A stretch of 64,000 nt of DNA from Youngiibacter multivorans (GCF_017873395.1 NZ_JAGGKC010000013.1:32511-96510); one strand, 5' to 3'. Counted from the stretch's first letter, positions 16,855 to 26,340 are shown. Numbers and translations are program-made. Notes: generated by a model not told the origin, from the letters alone.

Positions 16855-16957
16855 ATCCAGGTTCCTTTCGATGTATAATTTATGTGTGAACCTTCTCTCA
16901 TCAGTGTGATAAATTGGAGAAGGCAATAAACAAGCATTAGCAGTTATGGAGGCTAAA

Positions 16958-17452
16958 ATGGACAGCATAGATATTCACAGGTCTTTTGTAAATGGAGACC
17001 TTGAAGACCTGAAAAAAGCACTGGGGTATCCGCAGGGTTTCCCTAATGATATTGACGATGAAGTATTCGGCAATATTCTGGAATATGCCATTTATCACAG
17101 TCCGTTAAGCTTCATACGAAAGCTTCTCTCGCTTGGAGCAGACCCAAACTATTTTGACGGAAGCTATCCAAGCATAATCGCCGCATTATCCACAGACAGA
17201 CCTGACAAGTTCAATATTATTATACTGTTGCTTCAGCATGGAGCAGATCTTAATATGCGAGGCATAAACGACTACACACCTTTGCATTATGCTGCCTCCC
17301 AGAACGATCCTGAAGCCATAAGGCTTCTACTGAACTACTGTGCGGACAGGAATGCGAGGACCGAAATCGATGACTGCGCTACCCCGATCGAAGAGGCGTT
17401 GATTCTTGGCTGCCACAAGGCAGTCGAAGAACTCATAGGATCTGACTATTAA
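16958..17452 (+). CDS. Ankyrin-repeat protein
   Basis: A 164-residue protein with about four ankyrin-type repeats: SPLSFIRKLLSLGADPNYFDGSYPSII, DKFNIIILLLQHGADLNMRGINDYTPLHYAA, DPEAIRLLLNYCADRN and a final CATPIEEAL segment. It has no signal peptide or membrane segment, so it is probably a cytoplasmic interaction protein. GGAGG lies five bases before the ATG at 16958. Single gene; partner unknown. Confidence 0.82.
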   Translation: MDSIDIHRSFVNGDLEDLKKALGYPQGFPNDIDDEVFGNILEYAIYHSPLSFIRKLLSLGADPNYFDGSYPSIIAALSTDRPDKFNIIILLLQHGADLNMRGINDYTPLHYAASQNDPEAIRLLLNYCADRNARTEIDDCATPIEEALILGCHKAVEELIGSDY

Positions 17453-17621
17453 CAGCTTATTTCCCCAGGTAAAATCATGAGATTTTTCTTAATATTCCAA
17501 ATATAGTTTACCATATAGTAGTGACCGTGTCATACAATTGAGTACCTGGAGGGCTTTAGGCCTGCCCAATCACCATATGCGCAGTATTGTGAACATCTCT
17601 AAGCTAAAAAAGAACAGTACA

Positions 17622-17657
17622 GGCAGGACTCGCATCTTTTCGGATGCGGGTCCTGCC
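17622..17657. terminator. Strong hairpin terminator after the aminotransferase gene
   Basis: GGCAGGACTCGCATC and GATGCGGGTCCTGCC form a 15-bp stem with one mismatch around a short loop. On the minus strand a T-rich run follows about ten bases later. It separates the convergent ankyrin and aminotransferase genes. Confidence 0.8.
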
Positions 17658-17711
17658 CTGCTAGTCATCTCTTCCTAATGTTCCTTATCAGATATCTTCA
17701 AATTCAAGTGG

Positions 17712-18881
17712 TCATGCAAGGATCCCGCTCATCCTTATGCTTTCAACTGCCTCTTTTATCACAGTTACCGGTAGTACCAGTGCAAACCTTACGTATCCTT
17801 CACCCAGAGTTCCGAATGCGTTGCCCGGAGTGCAAATTACTCCTGTCCTTTCCATTAGCTTTGTACAGAATTCAGTTGAGCTTCCGAATTTCTCAGGTAT
17901 CCTGGCCCAAACGAACATGGAACCCTTGCTTCTTGGAACGCTCCAGCCTAGGTCTGTCAATCCGTCGCAAAGGGCATCCCTTCTTTTCTGGTACTCTTCG
18001 CAGTTTTTTCTGACACTGTCCTGAGGACCTGTCAGTGCGGCGATTGCGGCATACTGGATCGGCTTGAATATTCCGTAGTCAATCTGGGACCTTAGCATCC
18101 TGAAGTTCCTTATGATCTCACTGTTTCCAAGAACAAAGGATATCCTGGCTCCGGTCATGTTGTAGGATTTGGACAGTGAATAGAATTCAACTCCGACTTC
18201 CTTTGCCCCATCAATTGACAGGAATGATCCTCCCTTATCTCCGTCATAGACTATGTCTGAATATGCATTGTCGTGGATTATTATTATGTTGTTCCTCTTG
18301 GCGAAAGCAACAAGCTTTTCATAGAATCCCTTCGGGGCAGTAGCGCATACAGGATTCATCGGATAAGAGACCAGCATGAATTTAGCCCTGGACAGTGTTT
18401 CTGCAGGAATCGAATCCAGATCGGGAAGATACATGTTTTCAGGCAGCAGCTGATAAAATGCCAGCTCAGCGCCTGAAAGGTATGGCCCTATCTCAAATAT
18501 TGGGTAGCCTGGATTCGGAACAAGCACCACATCGCCCTTGTTACAGAGGGAAAACCCTATATGGGTGAGCCCTTCCTGAGATCCGTACAGAGACATTATC
18601 TCGTTAGTCTCCATAACTACCCCGAACCTCTCCTCGTAGAAGCCTGATACAGCATCAAGGAGAGCTGGCATATCCCTCAGCGAATATTTCCAGTTTTCAG
18701 GATCCCTCGCGGCTTCTATTAGCGCATCAACTACATGCCTGTCAGGCTCAAAGTCAGGAGTCCCTACGGACAGGTTATATACAGTCCTGCCCTCCTTAAG
18801 CATTTCAGCCCTCCTGTCATTGAGCACATTGAAGATACCTGTCTGGAAGTATTTCAGGTTATCCGAAAATTTTAAATCCAT
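17712..18881 (-). CDS. Class I/II PLP-dependent aminotransferase
   Basis: A fold-type I aminotransferase (389 residues) resembling the AspAT/LL-diaminopimelate aminotransferase group. It has YNLSVGTPDFEPDRH near residue 35, GSQEGLTH near 110, VPNPGYPIF, SYPMNPVCA (the conserved Asn-Pro), HDNAYSDIVYDG (Asp and Tyr binding PLP) and the lysine that carries PLP in SLSKSYNMTGARISF. A Val-Cys-Ala replaces the more common Pro-Thr-Gly after NP, so the substrate may differ from textbook AspAT. GAGGT lies upstream of the ATG. Amino acid substrate not identifiable. Confidence 0.93.
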   Translation of the reverse strand: MDLKFSDNLKYFQTGIFNVLNDRRAEMLKEGRTVYNLSVGTPDFEPDRHVVDALIEAARDPENWKYSLRDMPALLDAVSGFYEERFGVVMETNEIMSLYGSQEGLTHIGFSLCNKGDVVLVPNPGYPIFEIGPYLSGAELAFYQLLPENMYLPDLDSIPAETLSRAKFMLVSYPMNPVCATAPKGFYEKLVAFAKRNNIIIIHDNAYSDIVYDGDKGGSFLSIDGAKEVGVEFYSLSKSYNMTGARISFVLGNSEIIRNFRMLRSQIDYGIFKPIQYAAIAALTGPQDSVRKNCEEYQKRRDALCDGLTDLGWSVPRSKGSMFVWARIPEKFGSSTEFCTKLMERTGVICTPGNAFGTLGEGYVRFALVLPVTVIKEAVESIRMSGILA

Positions 18882-19034
18882 ATGATTACCTCATTTCATT
18901 CATTTATCTGTTTCACCTAACCCCTTAATTATATCCCAAAGTACCCTTCATTACATATTCCTGTTGCATTTCTTACTAATGGTTGCTTTAGCGGTATAAT
19001 CTAATTGAGAATAATGACAGAGGAAGTGAGAACC

Positions 19035-19556
19035 ATGGGCAAGGCACAGAGGATATCAATTCTTTTATTTATAAGCATTGCAGCTCTATCTATGTTATCC
19101 GGATGTACTTCAAGGAATGATGAAGGCTTCGCCATATATCTCACTAGAGATGACATACCTCCCGTCAGTATGGAAGTGCTGAGCAACATCGAAAAGTCAT
19201 CCGAACCTATCCTTACAGAACATGACATAGTTTCTTATGACGCGAAGGACCATTCTATACTTCTTGAACCTGACGCATTTCTGAAATTCAATGACCTTGA
19301 ACTGTCTACAAGGGGTAAATCATTCCTTGTGTGTGTAGACGGGTTTCCAATATACTGGGGTGCCTTCTGGACTCCTTTATCTTCAATGTCATTTGAAGGA
19401 GTAGTCATCATGCTTCCTTCTTTTGCAGGCGAGAATATTGTCAATATAAGCCTCGGTTATCCGGGCGAATCTTTTTATAAAGGCTCTGACCCGAGGAATG
19501 ACAAAAGGATCCTGGATACCCTTGAAAAGGCCGGCAAGCTCACAGGAAAGCCATAG
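19035..19556 (+). CDS. Putative lipoprotein of unknown function
   Basis: A 173-residue secreted lipoprotein: basic start (MGKAQR), hydrophobic stretch, lipobox LSGC near residue 24, then a hydrophilic mature domain. Patterns such as YLTRDDIPPVSMEVLSNIEKS and SFAGENIVNISLGYPGES suggest a compact beta-rich domain, with no family I can name. TATAAT at 18995-19000 is placed to drive it, and GGAAGTGAG precedes the ATG at 19035. A bidirectional terminator follows. Confidence 0.65.
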   Translation: MGKAQRISILLFISIAALSMLSGCTSRNDEGFAIYLTRDDIPPVSMEVLSNIEKSSEPILTEHDIVSYDAKDHSILLEPDAFLKFNDLELSTRGKSFLVCVDGFPIYWGAFWTPLSSMSFEGVVIMLPSFAGENIVNISLGYPGESFYKGSDPRNDKRILDTLEKAGKLTGKP

Positions 19557-19574
19557 TACAGTGTATATTGATTC

Positions 19575-19607
19575 ATAAGGCCATACGATTTTTTCGTATG
19601 GCCTTAT
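19575..19607. terminator. Perfect bidirectional terminator
   Basis: ATAAGGCCATACGA and TCGTATGGCCTTAT form a perfect 14-bp stem around a T-loop, between the convergent lipoprotein and ArsC-like genes. Confidence 0.85.
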
Positions 19608-19649
19608 CCTTAACTTATGATTAGAGTAAGATTTACTTTTCTTGTCCTG

Positions 19650-20093
19650 TCACTTTCTCGAGGTCGAGTAATCCTTATACTCACTTATCAGCTGCTCGAC
19701 TCTTTCCCTGATCTCATCCCTTACTCTTCTGGTTTCCTGAAGCTTTTCTTCTTCATTCCCCTTGAAGTCAGCAGGGTCTGCGATGTTCCAACTCAAAGTG
19801 TGGAGTGCTGACGGGAATATGGGACATCTCTGGCCGTTAATCTCATCGCAAACCTTGATGACTATGGAAAAAGCTTTCCCCTTCCTGTAGAAGTCGAAAA
19901 CAGAATCTGTCTTGTTTTTGCTTATGTCAATTCCAATCTCATCCATGGCCTTTACAACCAATGGATTTAGAACGCCCTCTTCGAGACCCGCGCTTTCAGC
20001 CTCAAAATGCTCACCGCTCAGTCTGTTCAGAAACGCTTCAGCCATCTGGCTTCTTGCAGAGTTGTGCACACATACGAACAATACCTTTAGCAT
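19650..20093 (-). CDS. ArsC-type arsenate reductase / low-MW protein tyrosine phosphatase family
   Basis: A 147-residue LMW-PTP-fold protein. The P-loop is CVHNSARSQ (CX5R) near residue 8, and two further cysteines occur in KVCDEINGQRCPIF near residue 81, matching the Cys triad of thioredoxin-coupled arsenate reductase. AWNIADPADFKG-like DPADFKG provides the family's Asp. GAGGTGATC lies before the ATG. It is alone, without arsR or an arsenite pump nearby, so a role in arsenate reduction is likely by family but not backed by context. Confidence 0.85.
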   Translation of the reverse strand: MLKVLFVCVHNSARSQMAEAFLNRLSGEHFEAESAGLEEGVLNPLVVKAMDEIGIDISKNKTDSVFDFYRKGKAFSIVIKVCDEINGQRCPIFPSALHTLSWNIADPADFKGNEEEKLQETRRVRDEIRERVEQLISEYKDYSTSRK

Positions 20094-20202
20094 AACCTGA
20101 TCACCTCAAAAATATGGTAATCAGATTATAGTGCATAAATTGAGAAACTGTTATCCAACTTCCGTTAAGTCCACATTAAGTATATGTTACGCAAATGCTC
20201 TG

Positions 20203-21396
20203 TCAGTCGGATGGCTTGCTTTCTTCCAGAGTCAGAGTCAATGACCTTTCCTCAGAGATTCTTATGACCGTGAATTCAACATCTTCTCCAGCTTCAAAGC
20301 TGTCAATTATCGATGTGATCTCAGCTGCGCTCGAAACCTTTGTACCGTCCAATGAAACTACCAGATCTCCGCTCCTGAATCCCGCAGCTGCCGCATTGCT
20401 TCCACTCGTGACATTGAGCACATATACTCCTGTCTGGGACACCCTGTACATCATTGCTTCCTGATTTGAGGCGATATCGAGGAATGTCATTCCCAGCTCT
20501 ATCCTTCCCTGCACATATCCGTGCTCCATGAGCTCCAGCATCACAGACTTCACATCATTGATCGGTATGGCGAATCCAAGTCCCTCAACATCAGTTCCTG
20601 ATGACTTGGCTACTACGATACCTATAAGGTTGCCTGAACCATCGAAAAGGCCTCCTCCGGAATTGCCTGGATTGATGGCAGCGTTCGTCTGAAGCAGGCT
20701 CATTGTCTGGTCATCCAGTGTTATATCCCGGTCCAGTGCGCTTATTATCCCGTCTGTAACCGTACCACCCAGCTGTCCGAGAGGATTGCCTATGGCTACA
20801 ACCTGGTTGCCGACAACAAGTGTGGATGAGTCGCCTAAAGCGGCTGGTGAAAGCCCTGAAGCTTCTATCTTTATGATTGCTACGTCCGTCTGCTCATCAG
20901 TTCCAATCAGCTCTGCCTCATATTCATCTCCTGACACAAGCCTTACGGATATCTTCTGAGCACCTTCAATAACGTGGTTATTGGTTACTATGTAGCCATC
21001 CTCGGTTAATATGACTCCGCTGCCAGCTCCTTCAGATATGTACTGTGGTGTCCTCTGGCCGGTAACAAGGACCTCGGTGGTTATTTCAACAACCGTAGGT
21101 GCTGCCATTTCAGCTATCTCAGGAATGCTAAGGGTTTCAGATAGGCTGCCAGTCAGAAAAACCGCTTCTACGGACGCAGATTCCGATGATCCATCATCAT
21201 TACCAGGAAAATTCGCACCTGCACTATTGATGAGCGAGCTGACTGAGACAACAAGACAAATCGAAGCAACGGCAATTATCCTGCCCCACTTCCTTTTTCT
21301 TATATTCTTTGGTAGTTCAGCAGAACCCCATTTATTCTGGTTCCCCTCACAGCTTCCATCCTTGATATCTTCCCTGTCTCCATCATTCCCTAACAT
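20203..21396 (-). CDS. HtrA/DegP-like S1C serine protease with PDZ domain
   Basis: A membrane-anchored quality-control protease (397 residues). A cytoplasmic Asp/Glu/Lys-rich N-terminus is followed by one transmembrane helix (IIAVASICLVVSVSSLI, about residues 39-56). The trypsin-like domain has His in TNNHVIEG, Asp in TDVAIIKIE and Ser in NPGNSGGGLFD. A PDZ domain with GFRSGDLVVSLDG follows. The start at 21396 is picked for AAAGGAGAG upstream. The catalytic domain should face outward. It is a single gene. Confidence 0.93.
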   Translation of the reverse strand: MLGNDGDREDIKDGSCEGNQNKWGSAELPKNIRKRKWGRIIAVASICLVVSVSSLINSAGANFPGNDDGSSESASVEAVFLTGSLSETLSIPEIAEMAAPTVVEITTEVLVTGQRTPQYISEGAGSGVILTEDGYIVTNNHVIEGAQKISVRLVSGDEYEAELIGTDEQTDVAIIKIEASGLSPAALGDSSTLVVGNQVVAIGNPLGQLGGTVTDGIISALDRDITLDDQTMSLLQTNAAINPGNSGGGLFDGSGNLIGIVVAKSSGTDVEGLGFAIPINDVKSVMLELMEHGYVQGRIELGMTFLDIASNQEAMMYRVSQTGVYVLNVTSGSNAAAAGFRSGDLVVSLDGTKVSSAAEITSIIDSFEAGEDVEFTVIRISEERSLTLTLEESKPSD

Positions 21397-21594
21397 CTTA
21401 ATCTCTCCTTTGCTGCATGCTATTTTGAGGATCATGCTATTCACCATGTCTTTCCTCAACTTGATTCTACAGCGGCTAAGGTTTGAATTCCCCGAAGGGA
21501 AGGCTCACAATTGAAGCAGGAAGAACGCAAAAATCCGCAAACCTTTGTGAAATTCCGGTTCTTAAAGTCCCATCACTTTACATCCGGGAACGAC

Positions 21595-21624
21595 AAAACC
21601 CCCGGAAAAATTTCTGGGGGTTTT
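21595..21624 (-). terminator. Terminator after the DEAD-box helicase gene
   Basis: On the minus strand AAAACCCCC and GGGGGTTTT form a stem around CAGAAATTTTTCC-type loop sequence and end in a T-run, directly after the helicase gene. Confidence 0.8.
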
Positions 21625-21627
21625 CCA

Positions 21628-22926
21628 TTAAAATGCTTTTCTGTTGTATTGCTTTCTCTGCTGCTTGGAATCAGCACCCCTCATGCCTTTAGGCTGCTGG
21701 TTCTGCCTGGAGGAATCAGTCCTCCTGTTGCCTGAAGGCTGATTTCCATAGCCCCTTTGAACGGGCTGCGATGGAATGACATCTGCAGGAAGCTCAACCA
21801 GTGGGAACGGATGGTCCGAAACCACAGGTATGTTCTTTGAGATCAGCTTCTGTATGTCCTTAAGGAGCGGCTTCTCTTCCTGGTCACAGAATGAGATTGC
21901 TGTTCCTCCAAGTCCTGCTCTTCCGGTCCTTCCGATCCTATGTACATAGGTTTCAGGGACCTCAGGAAGATCATATATTATAACGTGGGAAAGCTCATCC
22001 ACATCTATGCCTCTTGCGGCGATGTCAGTGGCTACAAGAATCCTCGTCTTTCTTTCCTTGAAGTTGCTGAGAGCAAGCTGCCTTGCACCCTGCGACTTGT
22101 TTCCGTGTATTGCCTGTGCCTGGAAGCCGCTCTTGTCCAGCTGCTTCACTATCTTGTCAGCTCCATGCTTTGTCCTTGAGAATACAAGGGCAGTATCTAT
22201 GTCCTTGTCCTTCAGAAGCTTTTCAAGAAGCTTTATCTTGTTTGCCTTGTTCACGAAATATACTGACTGGTCAATGGTGTCAACAGTAGACGCTACAGGA
22301 GCGACACTTATTCTTGTAGGATCCTTCAGAATCGAATCAGCAAGCTTCGAAATCTCATCAGGCATTGTAGCTGAAAAGAACATGGTCTGCCTTTCCTTGG
22401 GAAGATATCCGATTATTTTCCTGACATCGTGTATCATACCCATATCCAGCATCATATCCGCCTCATCGAGTACGAAGTATTTCACCTTGTCCAGGTGTAC
22501 GTATCTCTGGCCTATGAGGTCAAGCAGCCTTCCGGGTGTTGCCACCAGTATGTCTGCTCCCCTTGATAGCTCGTCAGTCTGAGGATTCTGTGATACTCCT
22601 CCGAAAAGCACCATGGTCTTAAGGCTCAGGTGTCTTCCATAGGATGTGAAGCTGTCCTTTATCTGTATGGCAAGCTCTCTTGTCGGTGCAAGTATAAGCG
22701 CCTTGATCTCCTTCTTGCCTTTCTTCTGGTCTCCTGCAAGTCCCTGCAGTATGGGAATTGAAAAGGCTGCTGTCTTTCCGGTGCCTGTCTGTGCAGTGCC
22801 TAAAAGGTCTTTGCCTTTAAGCAGTGAAGGTATTGACTGCGCCTGTATGTCTGTGGCCTCTAAATAGCCTTCTTCTTTAAGTGACTTCTGTATTTGCTTT
22901 ATAATATCCAGGTTTTCAAATAACAA
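21628..22926 (-). CDS. DEAD-box ATP-dependent RNA helicase
   Basis: A cold-shock-type RNA helicase (432 residues), acting in RNA decay or ribosome assembly. All helicase motifs are present: Q motif (GYLEATDIQAQSIPSLL), motif I AQTGTGKTAAF, PTRELAIQ, DEAD (VLDEADMML), SAT, and HRIGRTGRAG. The C-terminal tail is basic and Gln/Arg rich (QNQQPKGMRGADSKQQRKQ), a flexible RNA-binding tail. The start codon is TTG, with AAGGAG seven bases upstream. The roughly 250-base region before it contains a possible short hairpin plus T-run in the leader. Confidence 0.94.
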   Translation of the reverse strand: MLFENLDIIKQIQKSLKEEGYLEATDIQAQSIPSLLKGKDLLGTAQTGTGKTAAFSIPILQGLAGDQKKGKKEIKALILAPTRELAIQIKDSFTSYGRHLSLKTMVLFGGVSQNPQTDELSRGADILVATPGRLLDLIGQRYVHLDKVKYFVLDEADMMLDMGMIHDVRKIIGYLPKERQTMFFSATMPDEISKLADSILKDPTRISVAPVASTVDTIDQSVYFVNKANKIKLLEKLLKDKDIDTALVFSRTKHGADKIVKQLDKSGFQAQAIHGNKSQGARQLALSNFKERKTRILVATDIAARGIDVDELSHVIIYDLPEVPETYVHRIGRTGRAGLGGTAISFCDQEEKPLLKDIQKLISKNIPVVSDHPFPLVELPADVIPSQPVQRGYGNQPSGNRRTDSSRQNQQPKGMRGADSKQQRKQYNRKAF

Positions 22927-23183
22927 TAATTTCTCCTTTTGCAGTATGCGTAGTAACTCTATGATCTTCTGCTTAAAATAAAATGATCCGGTTTCAAAGG
23001 ACCTTGTCTTACAGCGAACCCTCTGCCAATGCAGCAGACTCCGCTGGAATCAAAGACTGATCCTGTTACGCCGGAATGGATGACCATTGTTATTCATTAC
23101 AAAAGCGTCAAGCCGCTGAATTTTCGCGGCATTCCAATTATACTCTCAATTTCATGCAATGTAAAATGATTAATTTCTCAGCA

Positions 23184-23813
23184 TCATTTCCCTTCAGAAA
23201 TCCATCTTACGCCTTTTGCGATGCGCTCTGGAATTTCAAAGAAATGATTTCCCTCATTGATCTCGAAGAAAACCTCGAATCCATCCTCTGCGAGCAGCTC
23301 ACTCGTCTTCCTTGTCCAATCGCCTACCCTGGCCATCCTCGGATTCCTTGAACGCTCCTCCTTGTCACCAAGGGACAGATAGACCTTCATGTGTCTGTCA
23401 GGACCTATCTCCTTCTCCAGGAAATCAATCCAACCATCATACCAGAGTGACCCTGACATGGAGGCAGCTCCAGAAAATTCATTTGTCTTCAATGCAGCAT
23501 AGAGAGCGAACAACCCTCCCAGCGAGTAACCCGCTATAGACCTGTTTTTATCCGAAACAGTGAGGTCCTTCTCAGCCTCAGGTATTATCTTCTCCAGCAT
23601 GACCCTAATGAAATCATCCGCCTTGCCGGAAAAGTCTGCTTGCCCCTTGAAGGCTGCTGGCGCCTCCCAGGGAGTAAGGTCCCTCTCCCAGTCTATTCCT
23701 TCAATGGAAACAAGAACAATATCCAGGTCTTCCACAAGAGGCAGCAGCTTCTCGGTCTCTTCACCTATTAGATAAATGACTCTTGGATTCATAGATTTAG
23801 TGAATGAATGCAC
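23184..23813 (-). CDS. Alpha/beta-hydrolase esterase (enterochelin-esterase-like)
   Basis: A putative esterase of the PF00756-like group. The nucleophile elbow is GYSLGG, preceded by DKNRSIAG, and the catalytic His is likely in EGNHFFEIPERI near the C-terminus, with an Asp in SLGDKEE. The annotated start is a GTG without a clear ribosome site. The frame stays open for 12 more codons upstream (IESYRISV...), which look like a real N-terminal beta strand, and AAAAGGA sits just before them, but no standard start codon is in frame there. It begins about 45 bases after the DUF362 gene and probably shares its transcript. Confidence 0.75.
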   Translation of the reverse strand: MHSFTKSMNPRVIYLIGEETEKLLPLVEDLDIVLVSIEGIDWERDLTPWEAPAAFKGQADFSGKADDFIRVMLEKIIPEAEKDLTVSDKNRSIAGYSLGGLFALYAALKTNEFSGAASMSGSLWYDGWIDFLEKEIGPDRHMKVYLSLGDKEERSRNPRMARVGDWTRKTSELLAEDGFEVFFEINEGNHFFEIPERIAKGVRWISEGK

Positions 23814-23857
23814 TGAAATCCTGTAGCTCTCAATTTCAAAATTCCTTTTTTACATAT

Positions 23858-25015
23858 CTAACCAACCCTGAATATCTTTCCAAGAAGCTTTCTTCTTGTC
23901 ACTATGGCTCCCTTTGGACATAGCTCCTGGCAGCAGAAGCACCTTATGCATTTGCTGTAATCCCATCTGGGGACCATTTTACCTTTACTCTCTGCAAATG
24001 TTATGACATCAGGCCTCCTGGGACATACCTCGTCACACATTTTGCAGCTTATGCATTTATCCTCGATTACAACCGGGTCTGGAGCGGTTAGTGTTCCTAT
24101 GAGGTTATTGAGCTTCGGGCTCAGGAAATTGACCGCACCGGCACTACGGGACAGCTTAAAATCATTGCTCTTGAGGGAGTCAATAGTCTCACCCAGAACA
24201 TCTATGTCTTCAGGCATGACTTTTCCCCAGTGAGCCTCATGAGCAGCCTTTAAAAACGGCACGTTAAGTACCTTGTCATAGCCTATGAGCCTTACCGCTA
24301 CTGAATCAATCGCTGCAAGGTCTTCACCCATGATTATTGAGTCAAGCCTCTTCGGTGTCCCGTTTCTCGGTCCGTTGCCTTCCATGGCCATGATTCCGTC
24401 AAGTATGGCAAAGCTTGTTCCTACCAAGGAGTTGAGGTCCAAAAGCATCCTTGCAAAATTCATCGGGTCAGGCTGCTTCGTATGCCAGCCAGCCTTCTGT
24501 GCCCCATAGAGACAGCCGAACTGATTTTTTACAGCACCGGTATAATACATCATCGCATGGGTCTTAAGCTTAGGCAGCGAAATTACCACATCAGCCTCAT
24601 ACGGTGCCCTGGCAACATCCCAGTACCTGAACATTATCGGATCATTAAGCTCCACATGGACCTCATCGCTGAAATCGGCAAACTTCACTCCATACCTGTC
24701 AGCTACCTCAATAAGACCTCCCTTTTCAGCTGCTTTCCTGGCATCAGAGGAACCTGGTGAATCCCCGAAGGAAATGTCATTCGAATACTCTGAAACGATC
24801 CTAATAACTGCCTCAAACATGGCAAAGTGGGTTATCACCGGAGACCCCTTCTCAACCATGCTCAGCAGATTAGGCTTAAGCAGAACTTTACTTCCCGTTG
24901 GAATGAGCTTCCTAAGATAAGCATCCCCTCCCAGTATTTCAAAGCCTTCCCTCAGCTTCTTCTCAAGTGCATCCACATCATAGCTGTCATGTCTCAAAAG
25001 ACAAACCTTTTCCAT
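23858..25015 (-). CDS. DUF362-domain 4Fe-4S protein
   Basis: A 385-residue protein with an N-terminal DUF362 domain (SKVLLKPNLLSMVEKGSPVITHFAMFEAVIRIV; PKLKTHAMMYYTGAVKNQFG). A C-terminal two-cluster ferredoxin domain follows (CISCKMCDEVCPRRPD and CIRCFCCQELCPKGAI). The family is linked to metal or redox chemistry in anaerobes but without an established reaction. The start at 25015 is chosen for GAGGAG seven bases upstream. It heads a two-gene unit with the esterase. Confidence 0.9.
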   Translation of the reverse strand: MEKVCLLRHDSYDVDALEKKLREGFEILGGDAYLRKLIPTGSKVLLKPNLLSMVEKGSPVITHFAMFEAVIRIVSEYSNDISFGDSPGSSDARKAAEKGGLIEVADRYGVKFADFSDEVHVELNDPIMFRYWDVARAPYEADVVISLPKLKTHAMMYYTGAVKNQFGCLYGAQKAGWHTKQPDPMNFARMLLDLNSLVGTSFAILDGIMAMEGNGPRNGTPKRLDSIIMGEDLAAIDSVAVRLIGYDKVLNVPFLKAAHEAHWGKVMPEDIDVLGETIDSLKSNDFKLSRSAGAVNFLSPKLNNLIGTLTAPDPVVIEDKCISCKMCDEVCPRRPDVITFAESKGKMVPRWDYSKCIRCFCCQELCPKGAIVTRRKLLGKIFRVG

Positions 25016-25030
25016 AAAACAACTCCTCAT

Positions 25031-25585
25031 TTTTGGGCTATGCCAGCTGTAACATCGACTGTTAACAGCATCTCAAACCTTTCCCTTTATTATATATCCC
25101 TTCCAGCCTATTAAGCAAAATTCACCGGCAATAACTAAAAATCCTGAATCAGCACCAGTGATAATGATTCATTTCGGCTTGTATTTCTGCATTAATATGA
25201 TTGAATAATTGATGCAACTTTTACGTTTATCCACTTGAAAAGACTGTTTAGATTGCCATTACTTGACAATCTTTCCAATATTTTAGATAAAAATTGATAA
25301 TCGCAATAATTACGTCTTATTTTATAAGTATTACAGTATAAATCTATTTTATTGTTAATATTTTCATTTTTTTGTTATAAAAGTAACTTTGTTAATAATA
25401 TGAAAAACTATTTTCAAAGGCTATAAATTATAGTATTATAATGTAAACGAAGGTCAATCTGAATATTGATAATATTTCTACAAAAAATATCACATTCAGC
25501 AACCTAAAAACTATTATTTGTACTAAGACTGGAAGTCCTAAATAGCAATCGGTACAACCATAATTCTAATAAATGGAGGTAAATC
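25031..25585. other. Long, very AT-rich intergenic region upstream of the RsgI-like gene
   Basis: About 550 bases with no gene. From about 25170 to 25560 the sequence is strikingly A/T rich compared with the coding DNA around it. It contains a TATAAT inside TAGTATTATAATG near 25435, a CTATAAATTATAG inverted repeat, and one DnaA-box-like TTATCCACT. I see no SigI-type CCCCC/CGAA promoter pair, and no RNA gene. Confidence 0.5.
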
Positions 25586-26275
25586 ATGAGAGCATATGTT
25601 GAAAAGATCAGCGGGAAAAATGTGATGCTGAAAAGAGAAGATGGAAGCAGGATAAAAGTAAGGAACAACAGCTATGCTGTAGGTGATGAGCTTCCGGTAG
25701 ACTATTCCGTGAGCGGGGTCTTCAGCTTCGCCGCTGCCACAGCGGTTGCTGCAGTTTTTATTGTAGGTCTGTTCATGGCTGCATACCTGACTCCTTATTA
25801 TTACATAAGTATCGATACGAACCCCAGCCTGATGGTGCACGCAAACATTTTCGAGCGTGTTGTAGGTATTGATCCCATGAATGAAGAGGCAGAGGAACTG
25901 TTTGGCGATACAAGCTACAACAACATGAAGGTCGAGGATGCCGTGGTTGACGCATTGTCTGCAATCGGCGCAGCCGGATATTTCGACGGAATGAGCGCAG
26001 ATGTATTTCTGGCACCAGCGACAAGGAATGAAGCCAAGTCCAAGCTCCTTGCAGCAAAACTCAAGGAAACCGTCGAATCGCAAATCAGGAGGAACGGTAT
26101 AGACGCCAGCATAGAAGCTGATTCAGTAAGCTACTACCTGTTCAGGGATGCTGAAAGGCTCGGAGTCTCACCGGGCAAGCTCCATATCATACAGAACCTC
26201 CTTGGTCTGGATATAGCAGGAAATATAGAGTTGACAGTAAAGCAGCTGTTGGAGAAGCTTAATCCCCAGAAATGA
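25586..26275 (+). CDS. RsgI-like anti-sigma factor domain protein
   Basis: A 229-residue single-pass membrane protein. The N-terminal ~35 residues (MRAYVEKISGKNVMLKREDGSRIKVRN) match the cytoplasmic RsgI domain that binds sigma-I. A transmembrane helix lies near residues 47-68, followed by the family's outside start ISIDTNPSLMVHANIFERVVGID. The rest is an alpha/beta extracytoplasmic domain with no carbohydrate-binding module. GGAGGT precedes the ATG. In known systems sigI lies next to rsgI; here it is absent and the upstream 550 bases are gene-free. Confidence 0.82.
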   Translation: MRAYVEKISGKNVMLKREDGSRIKVRNNSYAVGDELPVDYSVSGVFSFAAATAVAAVFIVGLFMAAYLTPYYYISIDTNPSLMVHANIFERVVGIDPMNEEAEELFGDTSYNNMKVEDAVVDALSAIGAAGYFDGMSADVFLAPATRNEAKSKLLAAKLKETVESQIRRNGIDASIEADSVSYYLFRDAERLGVSPGKLHIIQNLLGLDIAGNIELTVKQLLEKLNPQK

Positions 26276-26310
26276 TCATTATACTGTGACAATAAAAGTA
26301 TCCACCTGAC

Positions 26311-26340
26311 AGGAAAGCAGCCGCAACCGGCTGCTTTCCT
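26311..26340 (+). terminator. Terminator after the RsgI-like gene
   Basis: AGGAAAGCAGCCG and CGGCTGCTTTCCT form a perfect 13-bp stem with a CAAC loop, between the convergent RsgI-like and VOC genes. Confidence 0.85.

Noticed and set aside
25215..25245. DnaA-box-like TTATCCACT suggesting an origin
   Set aside because: A single imperfect box without a cluster, dnaA/dnaN or repeats; A/T richness alone is not enough.
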